Shown: in pieces, positions 53,103 through 60,360 of the stretch | Numbering within the stretch: the stretch's first letter is position 1 | Layout: each line of letters starts with the position of its first letter | Assembly: GCA_040387755.1 (NCBI GenBank) | Contig: JAZKDB010000004.1 | Span: 1-64,000, forward strand | DNA from: Rurimicrobium sp040387755 | Lineage (GTDB): Bacteria; Bacteroidota; Bacteroidia; Chitinophagales; Chitinophagaceae | DNA length: 64,000 nucleotides | Direction of reading: 5' to 3' | Notes under the pieces: generated by a model | The model's input: the letters and a program-made list of their open reading frames with translations, nothing else | Told to the model about the DNA's origin: nothing | The model's database searches: none | Program-made: the position numbers and the translations under genes

Positions 53103-53128
53103 TTTGATACATTTTTTGTTGTATCAAA
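53103..53128 (-). promoter_or_regulatory. Leader hairpin upstream of gmd
   Basis: An 8-bp perfect inverted repeat, TTTGATAC and GTATCAAA, flanks a 10-nt loop. It lies between the candidate promoter and the gmd start, beginning about 9 nt after the expected transcript start. It is not followed by a run of U, so it does not look like a terminator. It may be where polymerase or the UpxY-like protein is engaged, but that is inference. Confidence 0.45.
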
Positions 53129-53143
53129 CGGAAAAAGGTATGG

Positions 53144-53175
53144 CAAAGTTAATACAATATATCAAAGTTTACCAA
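53144..53175 (-). promoter_or_regulatory. Promoter of the polysaccharide locus
   Basis: On the minus strand TAACTTTG (53144-53151) matches the -7 consensus TAnnTTTG. A TTG (53173-53175) lies 21 bp upstream, within the accepted range for the -33 box. The leader to the gmd ATG would be about 68 nt. It sits just beyond the pnp terminator. Confidence 0.65.
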
Positions 53176-53198
53176 TAAATAAGCACCAAATCATACAA

Positions 53199-53229
53199 TA
53201 AAGCCGTCACTGAAACAGTGACGGCTTTA
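53199..53229 (-). terminator. Intrinsic terminator after pnp
   Basis: A 14-bp perfect stem (AAAGCCGTCACTG core) closes a 3-nt loop, 25 bp past the pnp stop. A short U-rich run is present within and after the 3' arm. It separates pnp from the polysaccharide locus promoter. Confidence 0.75.
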
Positions 53230-53253
53230 TTTATAAAATAATTTTAATTTATT

Positions 53254-55593
53254 TTACATTTTCATGTCTGCATCGTCATTATTTGATGAAGAATTGATGT
53301 CTGCTTCTGACTTTTCTTCACGTGGTGCACGAGCTGGTCTTTCACCGCGAGGTTCGCGATTCTCTCTGGGACCTCTGCGATCGCCACGGTCGTTTCCTCC
53401 TCTTTCAGGTCGGTCACGACGCTCACGACGTTCTCCTTCCACAGGTTCTACATAACCTTCGGGTTTAGGCATCAACACTTTACGGCTCAAACGGTATTTA
53501 CCGGTTTTTGGATCAACATCAAGCAATTTTACTTTGATAGCATCTCCTTCTTTTAGTACACCATCAAGATTATCCAAACGACTCCAGCTTACTTCAGAGA
53601 TATGCAATAAACCTTGCTTACCTGGCATGAACTCTACGAAAGCTCCATAAGGCATAATGCTCTTTACGGTTGAATCATACTCACCACCAATTTCAGGCAC
53701 ACTGACAATACCTTTAATCCAGGCCATTGCTTTATCAATGCTTTCTTTATTCACTGCAAAAACTTTCACATAACCTTTTTGCTCTTTCTCTTCGATAGAA
53801 ATAGTAGTGCCGGTTTCGCGTTGAATTTCCTGAATTATTTTTCCACCTGGGCCTATTACAGCACCTATGTACTCAGTATCAATAATCAGTTGTTCGATAC
53901 GTGGAGTATGAGGTTTAAGTTCTGAGCGATAAGCAGGTGTACATTCGTACATGGCATTCAGGATATGTAAACGGCCTTTACGGGCTTGTTCCAGAGCTGA
54001 TGTCATTACATCCATTCCCAATCCATCTACTTTAATATCCATCTGGATACCGCAAATACCTTCACGGGTTCCGGTTACTTTAAAGTCCATATCTCCCAGA
54101 TGATCTTCATCACCAAGAATATCGGTCAAAACAGCCCATTTTTTATCGGAAGAACGGCTGATTAATCCCATTGCCACACCACTTACGTGTTTTGGTAATG
54201 GTACACCCGCATCCATCAAAGCCAGAGAACCGGCACAAACTGTTGCCATTGAAGACGAACCGTTTGATTCAAGGATATCCGATACAACGCGCACGGTGTA
54301 AGGATATTCCAAGCCCGGCATCATTTGCTCCAAAGAACGTTTTGCCAAAGCTCCGTGACCTACTTCTCTACGACCTACGCCACGCATTGGTTTTGCTTCG
54401 CCTGTAGAGAATGGAGGGAAATTATAATGCAAAATGAATTTTTGATATTCAGAAGTTGCGGCTGTTTCAATCAGTAATTCACTGTCTTTGGCACCCAAAG
54501 TAACAGTGGTCAAAGATTGTGTTTCGCCACGGGTAAACAATGCCGAACCGTGAGGAGAAGGCAAAGCATCTATTTCCATGAATAAAGGACGCACCTCGTC
54601 GGTTTTACGACCATCAAGACGAACACCTTCATCAAGAATCATATTACGAACGGTATAGTATTGCAAGTCGTCAAAATAACGTTTTGCAGCACCCCAGATT
54701 TCGCCCGGCAATTCGCCATCAGCCTCAAGACCTTCGCCCAAATGAGCTTTCAGGTCGGCAGAAAGTTCTTTGTATCCAAGGCTACGTTCGTGTTTTGGTT
54801 TACCACTTTTGCTGATTTCCAACATTCTGGCAGCAGCAAATGCTTCAACGCGTGTTTTTAATTCTTCATTAATTTCAACTGGAACGACTTCGCGTTTGCT
54901 GGTCAATCCCAATTTATCTCTCAGTTCCTGTTGTGCTTTTACCTGCACTTTAATGGCTTCGTGGGCAAACTCAATTGCTTTCACTACGTCGGCTTCCTGG
55001 CATTCTTTTGCCTCGCCTTCCACCATCATTATGTTTTTTTCGGTAGCAGCAATTATAAAGTTCATATCAGCTGTTGCCAAAGCACTGCGTGTAGGGTTAA
55101 TCTGGAATTCCCCGTTAATACGCGCAACACGTACTTCCGAAATAATTTCCTGAACCGGCACATCGGAAACAGCCAAAGCTGCTGAGGCTGCAAGGCAAGC
55201 CAAAGCATCCGGCATTACTTCAATATCCGAAGAAATCAAAGAAACCAATACTTGTACATCACAATAATAATCTTCTGGAAATAATGGGCGCAGAGCGCGG
55301 TCTATCAAACGGGAAATCAGGATTTCATAATCATTCAAACGGCCTTCTCTTTTGAAGAATGAACCTGGAATACGACCTGCCGAAGCAAATTTTTCCTGAT
55401 AATCTACAGTAAGGGGGAAGAAAGATTGGCCCGGTTTGGGTTCTTGGTTGGCTACAACGGTAGCAAGGAGGATAGCGTTGCCGAGGCGTACAGTTACGGC
55501 TCCATCGGCCTGGCGGGCAAGTTTGCCCGTTTCGATTGTTACTTCGCGTCCATCATTCAGTTTGAATGATACGGAAGTGGGATTCAGCGTCAT
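53254..55593 (-). CDS. pnp: Polynucleotide phosphorylase
   Basis: This 779-residue enzyme degrades RNA from the 3' end with phosphate. Two RNase PH domains (with FFPLTVDYQEKFASAGRIPG, LILDEGVRLDGRKTDEVRP-like sequence, and HYNFPPFSTGEAKPM) flank a helical linker. A KH domain (VIGPGGKIIQEIQRETGTTI) and an S1 domain (VKSIMPYGAFVEFMPGKQGLLHISEV) follow. After about residue 710 comes a basic tail rich in Arg/Glu/Gly, likely disordered, which may bind RNA or partner proteins. The gene has its own promoter, leader hairpin and terminator. Confidence 0.97.
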   Translation of the reverse strand: MTLNPTSVSFKLNDGREVTIETGKLARQADGAVTVRLGNAILLATVVANQEPKPGQSFFPLTVDYQEKFASAGRIPGSFFKREGRLNDYEILISRLIDRALRPLFPEDYYCDVQVLVSLISSDIEVMPDALACLAASAALAVSDVPVQEIISEVRVARINGEFQINPTRSALATADMNFIIAATEKNIMMVEGEAKECQEADVVKAIEFAHEAIKVQVKAQQELRDKLGLTSKREVVPVEINEELKTRVEAFAAARMLEISKSGKPKHERSLGYKELSADLKAHLGEGLEADGELPGEIWGAAKRYFDDLQYYTVRNMILDEGVRLDGRKTDEVRPLFMEIDALPSPHGSALFTRGETQSLTTVTLGAKDSELLIETAATSEYQKFILHYNFPPFSTGEAKPMRGVGRREVGHGALAKRSLEQMMPGLEYPYTVRVVSDILESNGSSSMATVCAGSLALMDAGVPLPKHVSGVAMGLISRSSDKKWAVLTDILGDEDHLGDMDFKVTGTREGICGIQMDIKVDGLGMDVMTSALEQARKGRLHILNAMYECTPAYRSELKPHTPRIEQLIIDTEYIGAVIGPGGKIIQEIQRETGTTISIEEKEQKGYVKVFAVNKESIDKAMAWIKGIVSVPEIGGEYDSTVKSIMPYGAFVEFMPGKQGLLHISEVSWSRLDNLDGVLKEGDAIKVKLLDVDPKTGKYRLSRKVLMPKPEGYVEPVEGERRERRDRPERGGNDRGDRRGPRENREPRGERPARAPREEKSEADINSSSNNDDADMKM

Positions 55594-55648
55594 AAAGTTA
55601 CTTTTTTGTTTTTAAATGTGTCATCAAATTGCGGTCTTTACAGCGAAA

Positions 55649-55681
55649 CATCAACTATGCCGCATAAAAAAATAGTTGATG
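55649..55681 (-). promoter_or_regulatory. Stem-loop in the pnp leader
   Basis: A 10-bp perfect inverted repeat (CATCAACTAT / ATAGTTGATG) closes a 13-nt loop between the candidate pnp promoter and the start codon. In other bacteria a leader stem before pnp is the target for RNase III cleavage and PNPase self-control. Here only the structure is seen. Confidence 0.5.
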
Positions 55682-55726
55682 GTTATTTTCAATTGAGAAA
55701 GCTGAATCAGCTCTGACAATAGTTTT

Positions 55727-55734
55727 CAAAGATA
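55727..55734 (-). promoter_or_regulatory. Candidate -7 box of pnp
   Basis: The minus strand reads TATCTTTG, matching TAnnTTTG, 134 bp above the pnp start. No TTG lies at the usual -33 distance. It lies just downstream of the rpsO terminator, as expected for a separate pnp transcript. Confidence 0.4.
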
Positions 55735-55754
55735 GAACATATAGGGCATAAAAA

Positions 55755-55786
55755 AGCTATTCCCAACATTGCTGTCGGGAATAGCT
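55755..55786 (-). terminator. Intrinsic terminator after rpsO
   Basis: A 10-bp stem (AGCTATTCCC / GGGAATAGCT) with a 12-nt loop is followed on the minus strand by six U. It starts 14 bp after the rpsO stop and should separate rpsO from pnp. Confidence 0.85.
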
Positions 55787-55800
55787 GTGTTATTAAATGA

Positions 55801-56076
55801 TTACTTACGCAATCCAAGTTTCTCGAGCAATGCGCGATAGCTTGTAAGATTCGTGCGGCTTAGGTATAGCAACTTGCGTTTACGCTGACCTACCATTTTC
55901 ATCAAACCACGATTTGAAGAGAAGTCTTTTTTATTACCACCTTTGATATGTTGCGAAATATGGTTGATGCGTTGAGTAAGCATCGCAATTTGTGCTTCGA
56001 TTGAACCGGTGTTTTTTTCATCACCACCAAATTCTTTGAAGATGTTTAATTTTTGTTCTTTAGAAAAATGAGACAT
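55801..56076 (-). CDS. rpsO: 30S ribosomal protein S15
   Basis: This 91-residue protein has the S15 pattern: GSIEAQIAMLTQRINHISQHIK, then NRGLMKMVGQRKRKLLYLSR and YRALLEKLGLRK at the end. It binds the central domain of 16S rRNA. The gene lies next to pnp as in many bacteria. A good promoter match and a terminator frame it as its own unit. Confidence 0.97.
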   Translation of the reverse strand: MSHFSKEQKLNIFKEFGGDEKNTGSIEAQIAMLTQRINHISQHIKGGNKKDFSSNRGLMKMVGQRKRKLLYLSRTNLTSYRALLEKLGLRK

Positions 56077-56108
56077 TGTATTGTGTTTAAATTTTTAATT
56101 TCGGACTG

Positions 56109-56138
56109 CAAAGGTAGGATTTTGTTATAAATGAACAA
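56109..56138 (-). promoter_or_regulatory. rpsO promoter
   Basis: On the minus strand TACCTTTG (56109-56116) is the -7 box, and a TTG (56136-56138) lies 19 bp upstream, the classic Bacteroidota spacing. The leader would be about 26 nt. This is one of the best promoter matches in the window. Confidence 0.7.
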
Positions 56139-56217
56139 TTTTTTACACTTTTTTTTTCAAAAATTGTTTATTGAAAATCAATTGTTTATAAAAAAAGTTC
56201 ACCTATAAGTTAACAAA

Positions 56218-56499
56218 TTACCTTATTTTCAAATCCAAAACTATTGTTTCTCCGAAGTGAAGATTAATCTTTTGAAGCAAACTTTCCTTCCCTAAAAGCA
56301 ATTCCTGCTTTAAGGGGGCCACATCTGTGCTAATCACCAAAACCTTATTGCGCAATTGTACATTATGTGTATAACGGGCAATTGTTACACCTACTATTTT
56401 TTCCCAATCTTCCCTGATACGATATTCATTAACTCTATCGCCCCAACCCGATTGAGCAATCAGTCTTTTTAAGGCATCGCCTACACTATATTCTGCCAT
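56218..56499 (-). CDS. DciA-like DUF721 protein
   Basis: This 93-residue protein has the DUF721 pattern: MAEYSVGDALKRLIAQSGWGDRV, WEKIVGVTIARYTHNVQLRNKVLVISTDVAPLKQELLLGKESLL. The family includes DciA, which loads the replicative helicase in many bacteria that lack DnaC. Short forms of about 90-100 residues are usual in Bacteroidota. Assignment to helicase loading comes from the family, not the local context. Confidence 0.85.
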   Translation of the reverse strand: MAEYSVGDALKRLIAQSGWGDRVNEYRIREDWEKIVGVTIARYTHNVQLRNKVLVISTDVAPLKQELLLGKESLLQKINLHFGETIVLDLKIR

Positions 56500-56550
56500 T
56501 TTTCACTTATTATTCTTAGTAAAAGTACCAACAAAGCGTGAATAGCACAC

Positions 56551-56586
56551 AAGAGAAGGCCACAAATTTCTTTGTGGCCTTCTCTT
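56551..56586 (-). terminator. Terminator after the PKD protein gene
   Basis: A 16-bp perfect stem (AAGAGAAGGCCACAAA and its complement) closes a 4-nt loop, 32 bp past the stop at 56619. The U-run after it is weak, so termination may not be complete. Confidence 0.65.
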
Positions 56587-56618
56587 ATATAAAATACTAA
56601 TTCTGATTTTAGAAACTT

Positions 56619-59420
56619 CTATCGTACTAGTGTCAGATTACCATTGTAGGTTTCACTCACACCGTTTGCAAATGATACACGGATGATGTAAACATATACA
56701 CCAAATGGCATCGCCTGACCTTTATAGTTGCCATCCCATCCGCGACCATTGATATTATCACTTGCAAACAATTCTTGCCCCCAACGGTCAAAAATCTGCA
56801 TATTAAAGGTCACTACTGATTTTGACAATAAATCTCTTGGTAAGAAATAACTGTCATGATCATCGCCGGAACCAGGAGTAAAGGCATTTGGAATATCCAG
56901 ATAACAAGCTTTACCAATTGTGATACTGTCCGAAGCTTTACATTCCCAATTTTGAGCAGTCAATGAATATTGACCAATGTTGCGCACCAAAATTGTAGCT
57001 GTAGTATCGCCAGTACTCCAAGTATACTTATCCACTGGAGCTGGATTTTGATTACCTAGTGTCAATACCGCATTTCCAGGACACAAACCAGTATCTCTTC
57101 CAAGATTCAGGTTCGGGATAGCCACAACTTTCACTGTAATACCTGATCCTGTTGCAGGACATGCAGGATATGTTCCATTTAATTTGATAGGGAAAATACC
57201 CGATTTTGTAAAGGCGTGACGTACTTGCAAACTATTGTATGCTGGGTCGCCGTCTCCGAAATCCCATGTCAAACTACTGTTTCCCGGAGTTGCTGTTCCC
57301 TGAAAGTCTACAGCTCCACCCTGACAAATCATCGTGTCACTTGCTGCAATACTCATTTCAGGTTTCTTGAACACTTCAACCGTTTGAGTAATGCTATCTT
57401 TACAACCATTCACGTTAGTAACCACCAATTTAATGCTATAAGTACCTCGAGCATCAGCATAACCATGAGAGGTGTTACTATCTGTAGCAGATGCTCCGTC
57501 TCCGAACGCCCAGTTAGATACATAACTTCCTGCAGAACTGGTTGTTGAGTTATTAGTCAATGCCAATACTTCTGGTCCACACAATGAGTCTTTTGATTTG
57601 GTAAAGACTGCTATTGACTGACTGATTTCAACATCTAGAGCGGCTCTATCACTTTCGCAACCATTATTGGTTTGAGATACAAAGTAATTCTGAATTCCGG
57701 CTGTTGTGCTTAGTGGTGTTGGTGTGGTTGTATATTTTGTACCACCCGTAGCTGCGTCATACCATTTTAAGTTTGATCCAAGTGCTGTAAGTGCCTGAGT
57801 ACTTGCTCCAATACAATAAATCAGATTAGTAGTAAGTGGGGGATTGGGTTTCTTGGTAACAATTACATCAATTCTAGATCTTGGAGTTTCGCAACCAGCC
57901 GCATTTGTCTGGCTCACCCAATAACTTGTTGTATCAAAGTCGGTAGGTGCTCCGGCAGGGAAAACTGTACTTGGTGTTGGCACAGGTACTGCAATACCTC
58001 CTGAAGCCACAGTATACCAATTAGCAGTAGCACCTGTAGCTAAACCAGCAGTTAATGCAGTAGCCGTTTCTCCCTCGCAATAACGAACAGGACTCACGAC
58101 TGATGGCGCAACTGAGAAGTTAATCGTATCTACGTAAAATATCAAAGTCTGAGTATCACAGTTGGATATACCTGTTGCAGTATAAGTTCTGGGGCCCCAG
58201 ACTGTAACTACAGCAGAATCACCGTATACAGCACCAAAAGGATAAACTTTTGTACCGGTAACAGTAGGAATTGTACCACCATCTGCTATCAAAGTAGAGG
58301 CTCCGGGAGCAGTTAAGTAATTTGGAGATGCTGTTGTAGTCCATATCCATTTGTATTGCCCACCATTTACCACACGTAATGGAACAGTTTTACCCGGACA
58401 AACACGGAATGTTGTGAATGGAGCATAAGGAGTGCCTGATGATTCAAATTTTGGTGCTGTTTCGCCCAAAGCCGAATCAAGATCAGCTTGTTTCAAAATA
58501 TAAGTATACGCTAAAGATGTTTTTTGACCAGGAGCCAAATTGCCTAAATTATACACCAAACCAATCGCGATATCCTGATTCAATTTTGTAGTGGCTACGT
58601 TATAATAATAACCTGTAGCAGCTACTCCAGTCTGATTATAAATATCGCCGGGAGCTGCTAACGGCCCTCCACCGGCAATTGAAAACCAGTTGTCAAAAAT
58701 GCAGCATTTGGCACGACAATCCTTTGTGCCCAAACCAAGATATGCCTGAGAGGGATATCCACGACCATTTGCAGTTACAAGACAATTTTTAGATATTGAA
58801 GTAGGTTGGAAGACAATTCTATTATCAGTCTGAAAACTTCCTAAAGGCCACATTACATCATTATCCGGATCCAATCCACGGTAATAATAAATATTGTTTA
58901 CTGTAGCAGAACCCGTATTGACAATATCTACATAAATAACAAAGTAAAGCTTGTCTTTTTTCACTACTGTTTTCTGTGTAATATCTAAATTACCTGCCGT
59001 ACCTTGCCAAATAGTTGTTTGTTCTGTGGCAGTTGCGGTATAAGATATATTAGCACAAGATGTTCCTGGACAAAGAGCCCCGAGATTACTGTAATGATAT
59101 CTTAGCGAGTTGGCTTGCAAGTCCCATCCTTCGTATGGAGAACCCGGAACGAAATAATCACCCATATAATCTGTACGTCCGGGAGCGCTTACTGCCCAAC
59201 CGTCTTTATCAGGGTCAGATACAAAACCAAGTGATGTACCAACATTGTTATGGAAACCTGCAGGAGCCGGGTTAGCTCCATAAGCTCCATTTTGCGATAC
59301 GCCGACCTCGACATAATCGCCTTTTACGAAGCAATTTGAGACTCCGCATTGAGCCTTAGCTACTCCGGAAAGCAGCAGCAAAGCGCTCACAAAGCTGAGC
59401 TTTGAAAAATTTTTTTTCAT
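56619..59420 (-). CDS. Large secreted PKD protein with T9SS type B sorting domain
   Basis: The protein is 933 residues from the ATG at 59420 (MKKNFSKLSFVSALLLLSG, a signal peptide cut after AKA). The first ~370 residues form a beta-rich Cys-containing region without clear family. Two Ig-like units with SPVRYCEGETATALTAG and NLIYCIGASTQALTALG follow. Two PKD domains come next (VSNWAFGDGASA and LTWDFGDGDPA). The last ~90 residues (IPNAFTPGSGDDHD, MQIFDRWGQELF, GWDGNYKGQAMPFGVYVYII) are the gliding-motility-type C-terminal domain, the type B T9SS signal. Surface adhesion is likely. A longer frame to 59555 lacks a signal sequence. Confidence 0.93.
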   Translation of the reverse strand: MKKNFSKLSFVSALLLLSGVAKAQCGVSNCFVKGDYVEVGVSQNGAYGANPAPAGFHNNVGTSLGFVSDPDKDGWAVSAPGRTDYMGDYFVPGSPYEGWDLQANSLRYHYSNLGALCPGTSCANISYTATATEQTTIWQGTAGNLDITQKTVVKKDKLYFVIYVDIVNTGSATVNNIYYYRGLDPDNDVMWPLGSFQTDNRIVFQPTSISKNCLVTANGRGYPSQAYLGLGTKDCRAKCCIFDNWFSIAGGGPLAAPGDIYNQTGVAATGYYYNVATTKLNQDIAIGLVYNLGNLAPGQKTSLAYTYILKQADLDSALGETAPKFESSGTPYAPFTTFRVCPGKTVPLRVVNGGQYKWIWTTTASPNYLTAPGASTLIADGGTIPTVTGTKVYPFGAVYGDSAVVTVWGPRTYTATGISNCDTQTLIFYVDTINFSVAPSVVSPVRYCEGETATALTAGLATGATANWYTVASGGIAVPVPTPSTVFPAGAPTDFDTTSYWVSQTNAAGCETPRSRIDVIVTKKPNPPLTTNLIYCIGASTQALTALGSNLKWYDAATGGTKYTTTPTPLSTTAGIQNYFVSQTNNGCESDRAALDVEISQSIAVFTKSKDSLCGPEVLALTNNSTTSSAGSYVSNWAFGDGASATDSNTSHGYADARGTYSIKLVVTNVNGCKDSITQTVEVFKKPEMSIAASDTMICQGGAVDFQGTATPGNSSLTWDFGDGDPAYNSLQVRHAFTKSGIFPIKLNGTYPACPATGSGITVKVVAIPNLNLGRDTGLCPGNAVLTLGNQNPAPVDKYTWSTGDTTATILVRNIGQYSLTAQNWECKASDSITIGKACYLDIPNAFTPGSGDDHDSYFLPRDLLSKSVVTFNMQIFDRWGQELFASDNINGRGWDGNYKGQAMPFGVYVYIIRVSFANGVSETYNGNLTLVR

Positions 59421-59463
59421 GGTGTGTGTGTTTTGGTGGATTGGATAGGCTTTTGCTAAACCT

Positions 59464-59883
59464 TTACAGTTTATTAAAAGAAAAATGGTAAATACTATTA
59501 GGCTCTTTCCCCATAAAAATATGAACAGTATAAACCCCGGAAGACAATGAAGCAATATTCAGCTCTGCATTGTACAAATAGGATTGGCTTTCAGGAGTCC
59601 AGTTTAATAGCACTTTCCCTTTATCATCTAATACTTTTGCACTAAAAGGCATAGGGTTTGGCGTATTTAACATCAAATGAGCAACACTGGTAGGATTTTT
59701 AGGCGTCAATGAGTAATTTACATTTAAATGCTCGGAGGCACTGATGGAATAGTCAAATCTTCCTAAAATACCATTATAACTGTTAACTGCATCGGTATTT
59801 GCCTTAGATACAGTTGACGACTGCGCATTTGATTGATTGTTAAAACAAATGGCTAAAGAGAAAACAAACAACATTTTTTTCAT
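59464..59883 (-). CDS. Small secreted protein with sorting-domain-like end
   Basis: This 139-residue protein has a signal peptide (KMLFVFSLAICFNNQSNAQ). Its C-terminal half (VLDDKGKVLLNW, AELNIASLSSGVYTVHIFMG and a basic end) resembles a T9SS type A domain, but the protein has little else. It could be a stand-alone domain or the end of a shortened gene. It is 43 bp upstream of the large PKD protein, likely co-transcribed. Function unknown. Confidence 0.7.
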   Translation of the reverse strand: MKKMLFVFSLAICFNNQSNAQSSTVSKANTDAVNSYNGILGRFDYSISASEHLNVNYSLTPKNPTSVAHLMLNTPNPMPFSAKVLDDKGKVLLNWTPESQSYLYNAELNIASLSSGVYTVHIFMGKEPNSIYHFSFNKL

Positions 59884-60025
59884 AGGTAAGGTCGTTTTTA
59901 TACAATAATTTTAATAATGTACTGATACTGGAAAGACGGCTATTAATTCTGTTTGGTTGGAATTTCTATTAAATTTTTTTTTTTAGAAATAAATAGTATA
60001 TTGCTAGTACTAAATCACATTTGAA

Positions 60026-60289
60026 ATGACTACTCGAATCGAAAAAGAAAACATCCCAAAACTTAATTTCATTCCGGCAGAAACTGACAATTCTAAAAAA
60101 TGGAAGACTGAGCTCAACTATGCTGTTCGTTTAGGAAATGAGCATAAGGGCAAGACGGCCATCACTTTTGTGTCGGAAGAGGGAATATTTCAGGTAGAAA
60201 CCACTATTTGGTCTGTTACAGAAACAGAACTTTCTCTAAAAGGCGGGATTCATATTCCACTCAAGAGTATTACGGATATTCATTTTTAA
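60026..60289 (+). CDS. 87-residue protein of unknown function
   Basis: This plus-strand gene encodes an acidic/basic mixed, soluble protein with no signal peptide. It reads as a small beta-rich fold: WKTELNYAVRLGNEHKGKTA, ITFVSEEGIFQVETTIWSV, LSLKGGIHIPLKSITDIHF. The final strand and IHIPLKSI pattern suggest an SH3-like or Sm-like barrel, but I do not recognise a family. It has its own short leader and ends at a shared bidirectional terminator with dnaK. No close partner. Confidence 0.7.
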   Translation: MTTRIEKENIPKLNFIPAETDNSKKWKTELNYAVRLGNEHKGKTAITFVSEEGIFQVETTIWSVTETELSLKGGIHIPLKSITDIHF

Positions 60290-60301
60290 TTACAATAAAC
60301 A

Positions 60302-60347
60302 TAAAAGGAAAGGGTCTGGTTAGTAATAACCAGACCCTTTCCTTTTA
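60302..60347. terminator. Bidirectional terminator between the 87-residue gene and dnaK
   Basis: A perfect 21-bp stem (AAAAGGAAAGGGTCTGGTTA and its complement) closes a 4-nt loop between two converging genes. Each strand ends in a U-rich run (UUUU), so it can stop transcription from both sides. Confidence 0.85.
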
Positions 60348-60360
60348 TTAAGCAAATCAA

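Noticed and set aside
59421..59555. 45 extra residues before the large PKD protein
   Set aside because: They come before a normal signal peptide start (ATG at 59420) and overlap the end of the small secreted gene.
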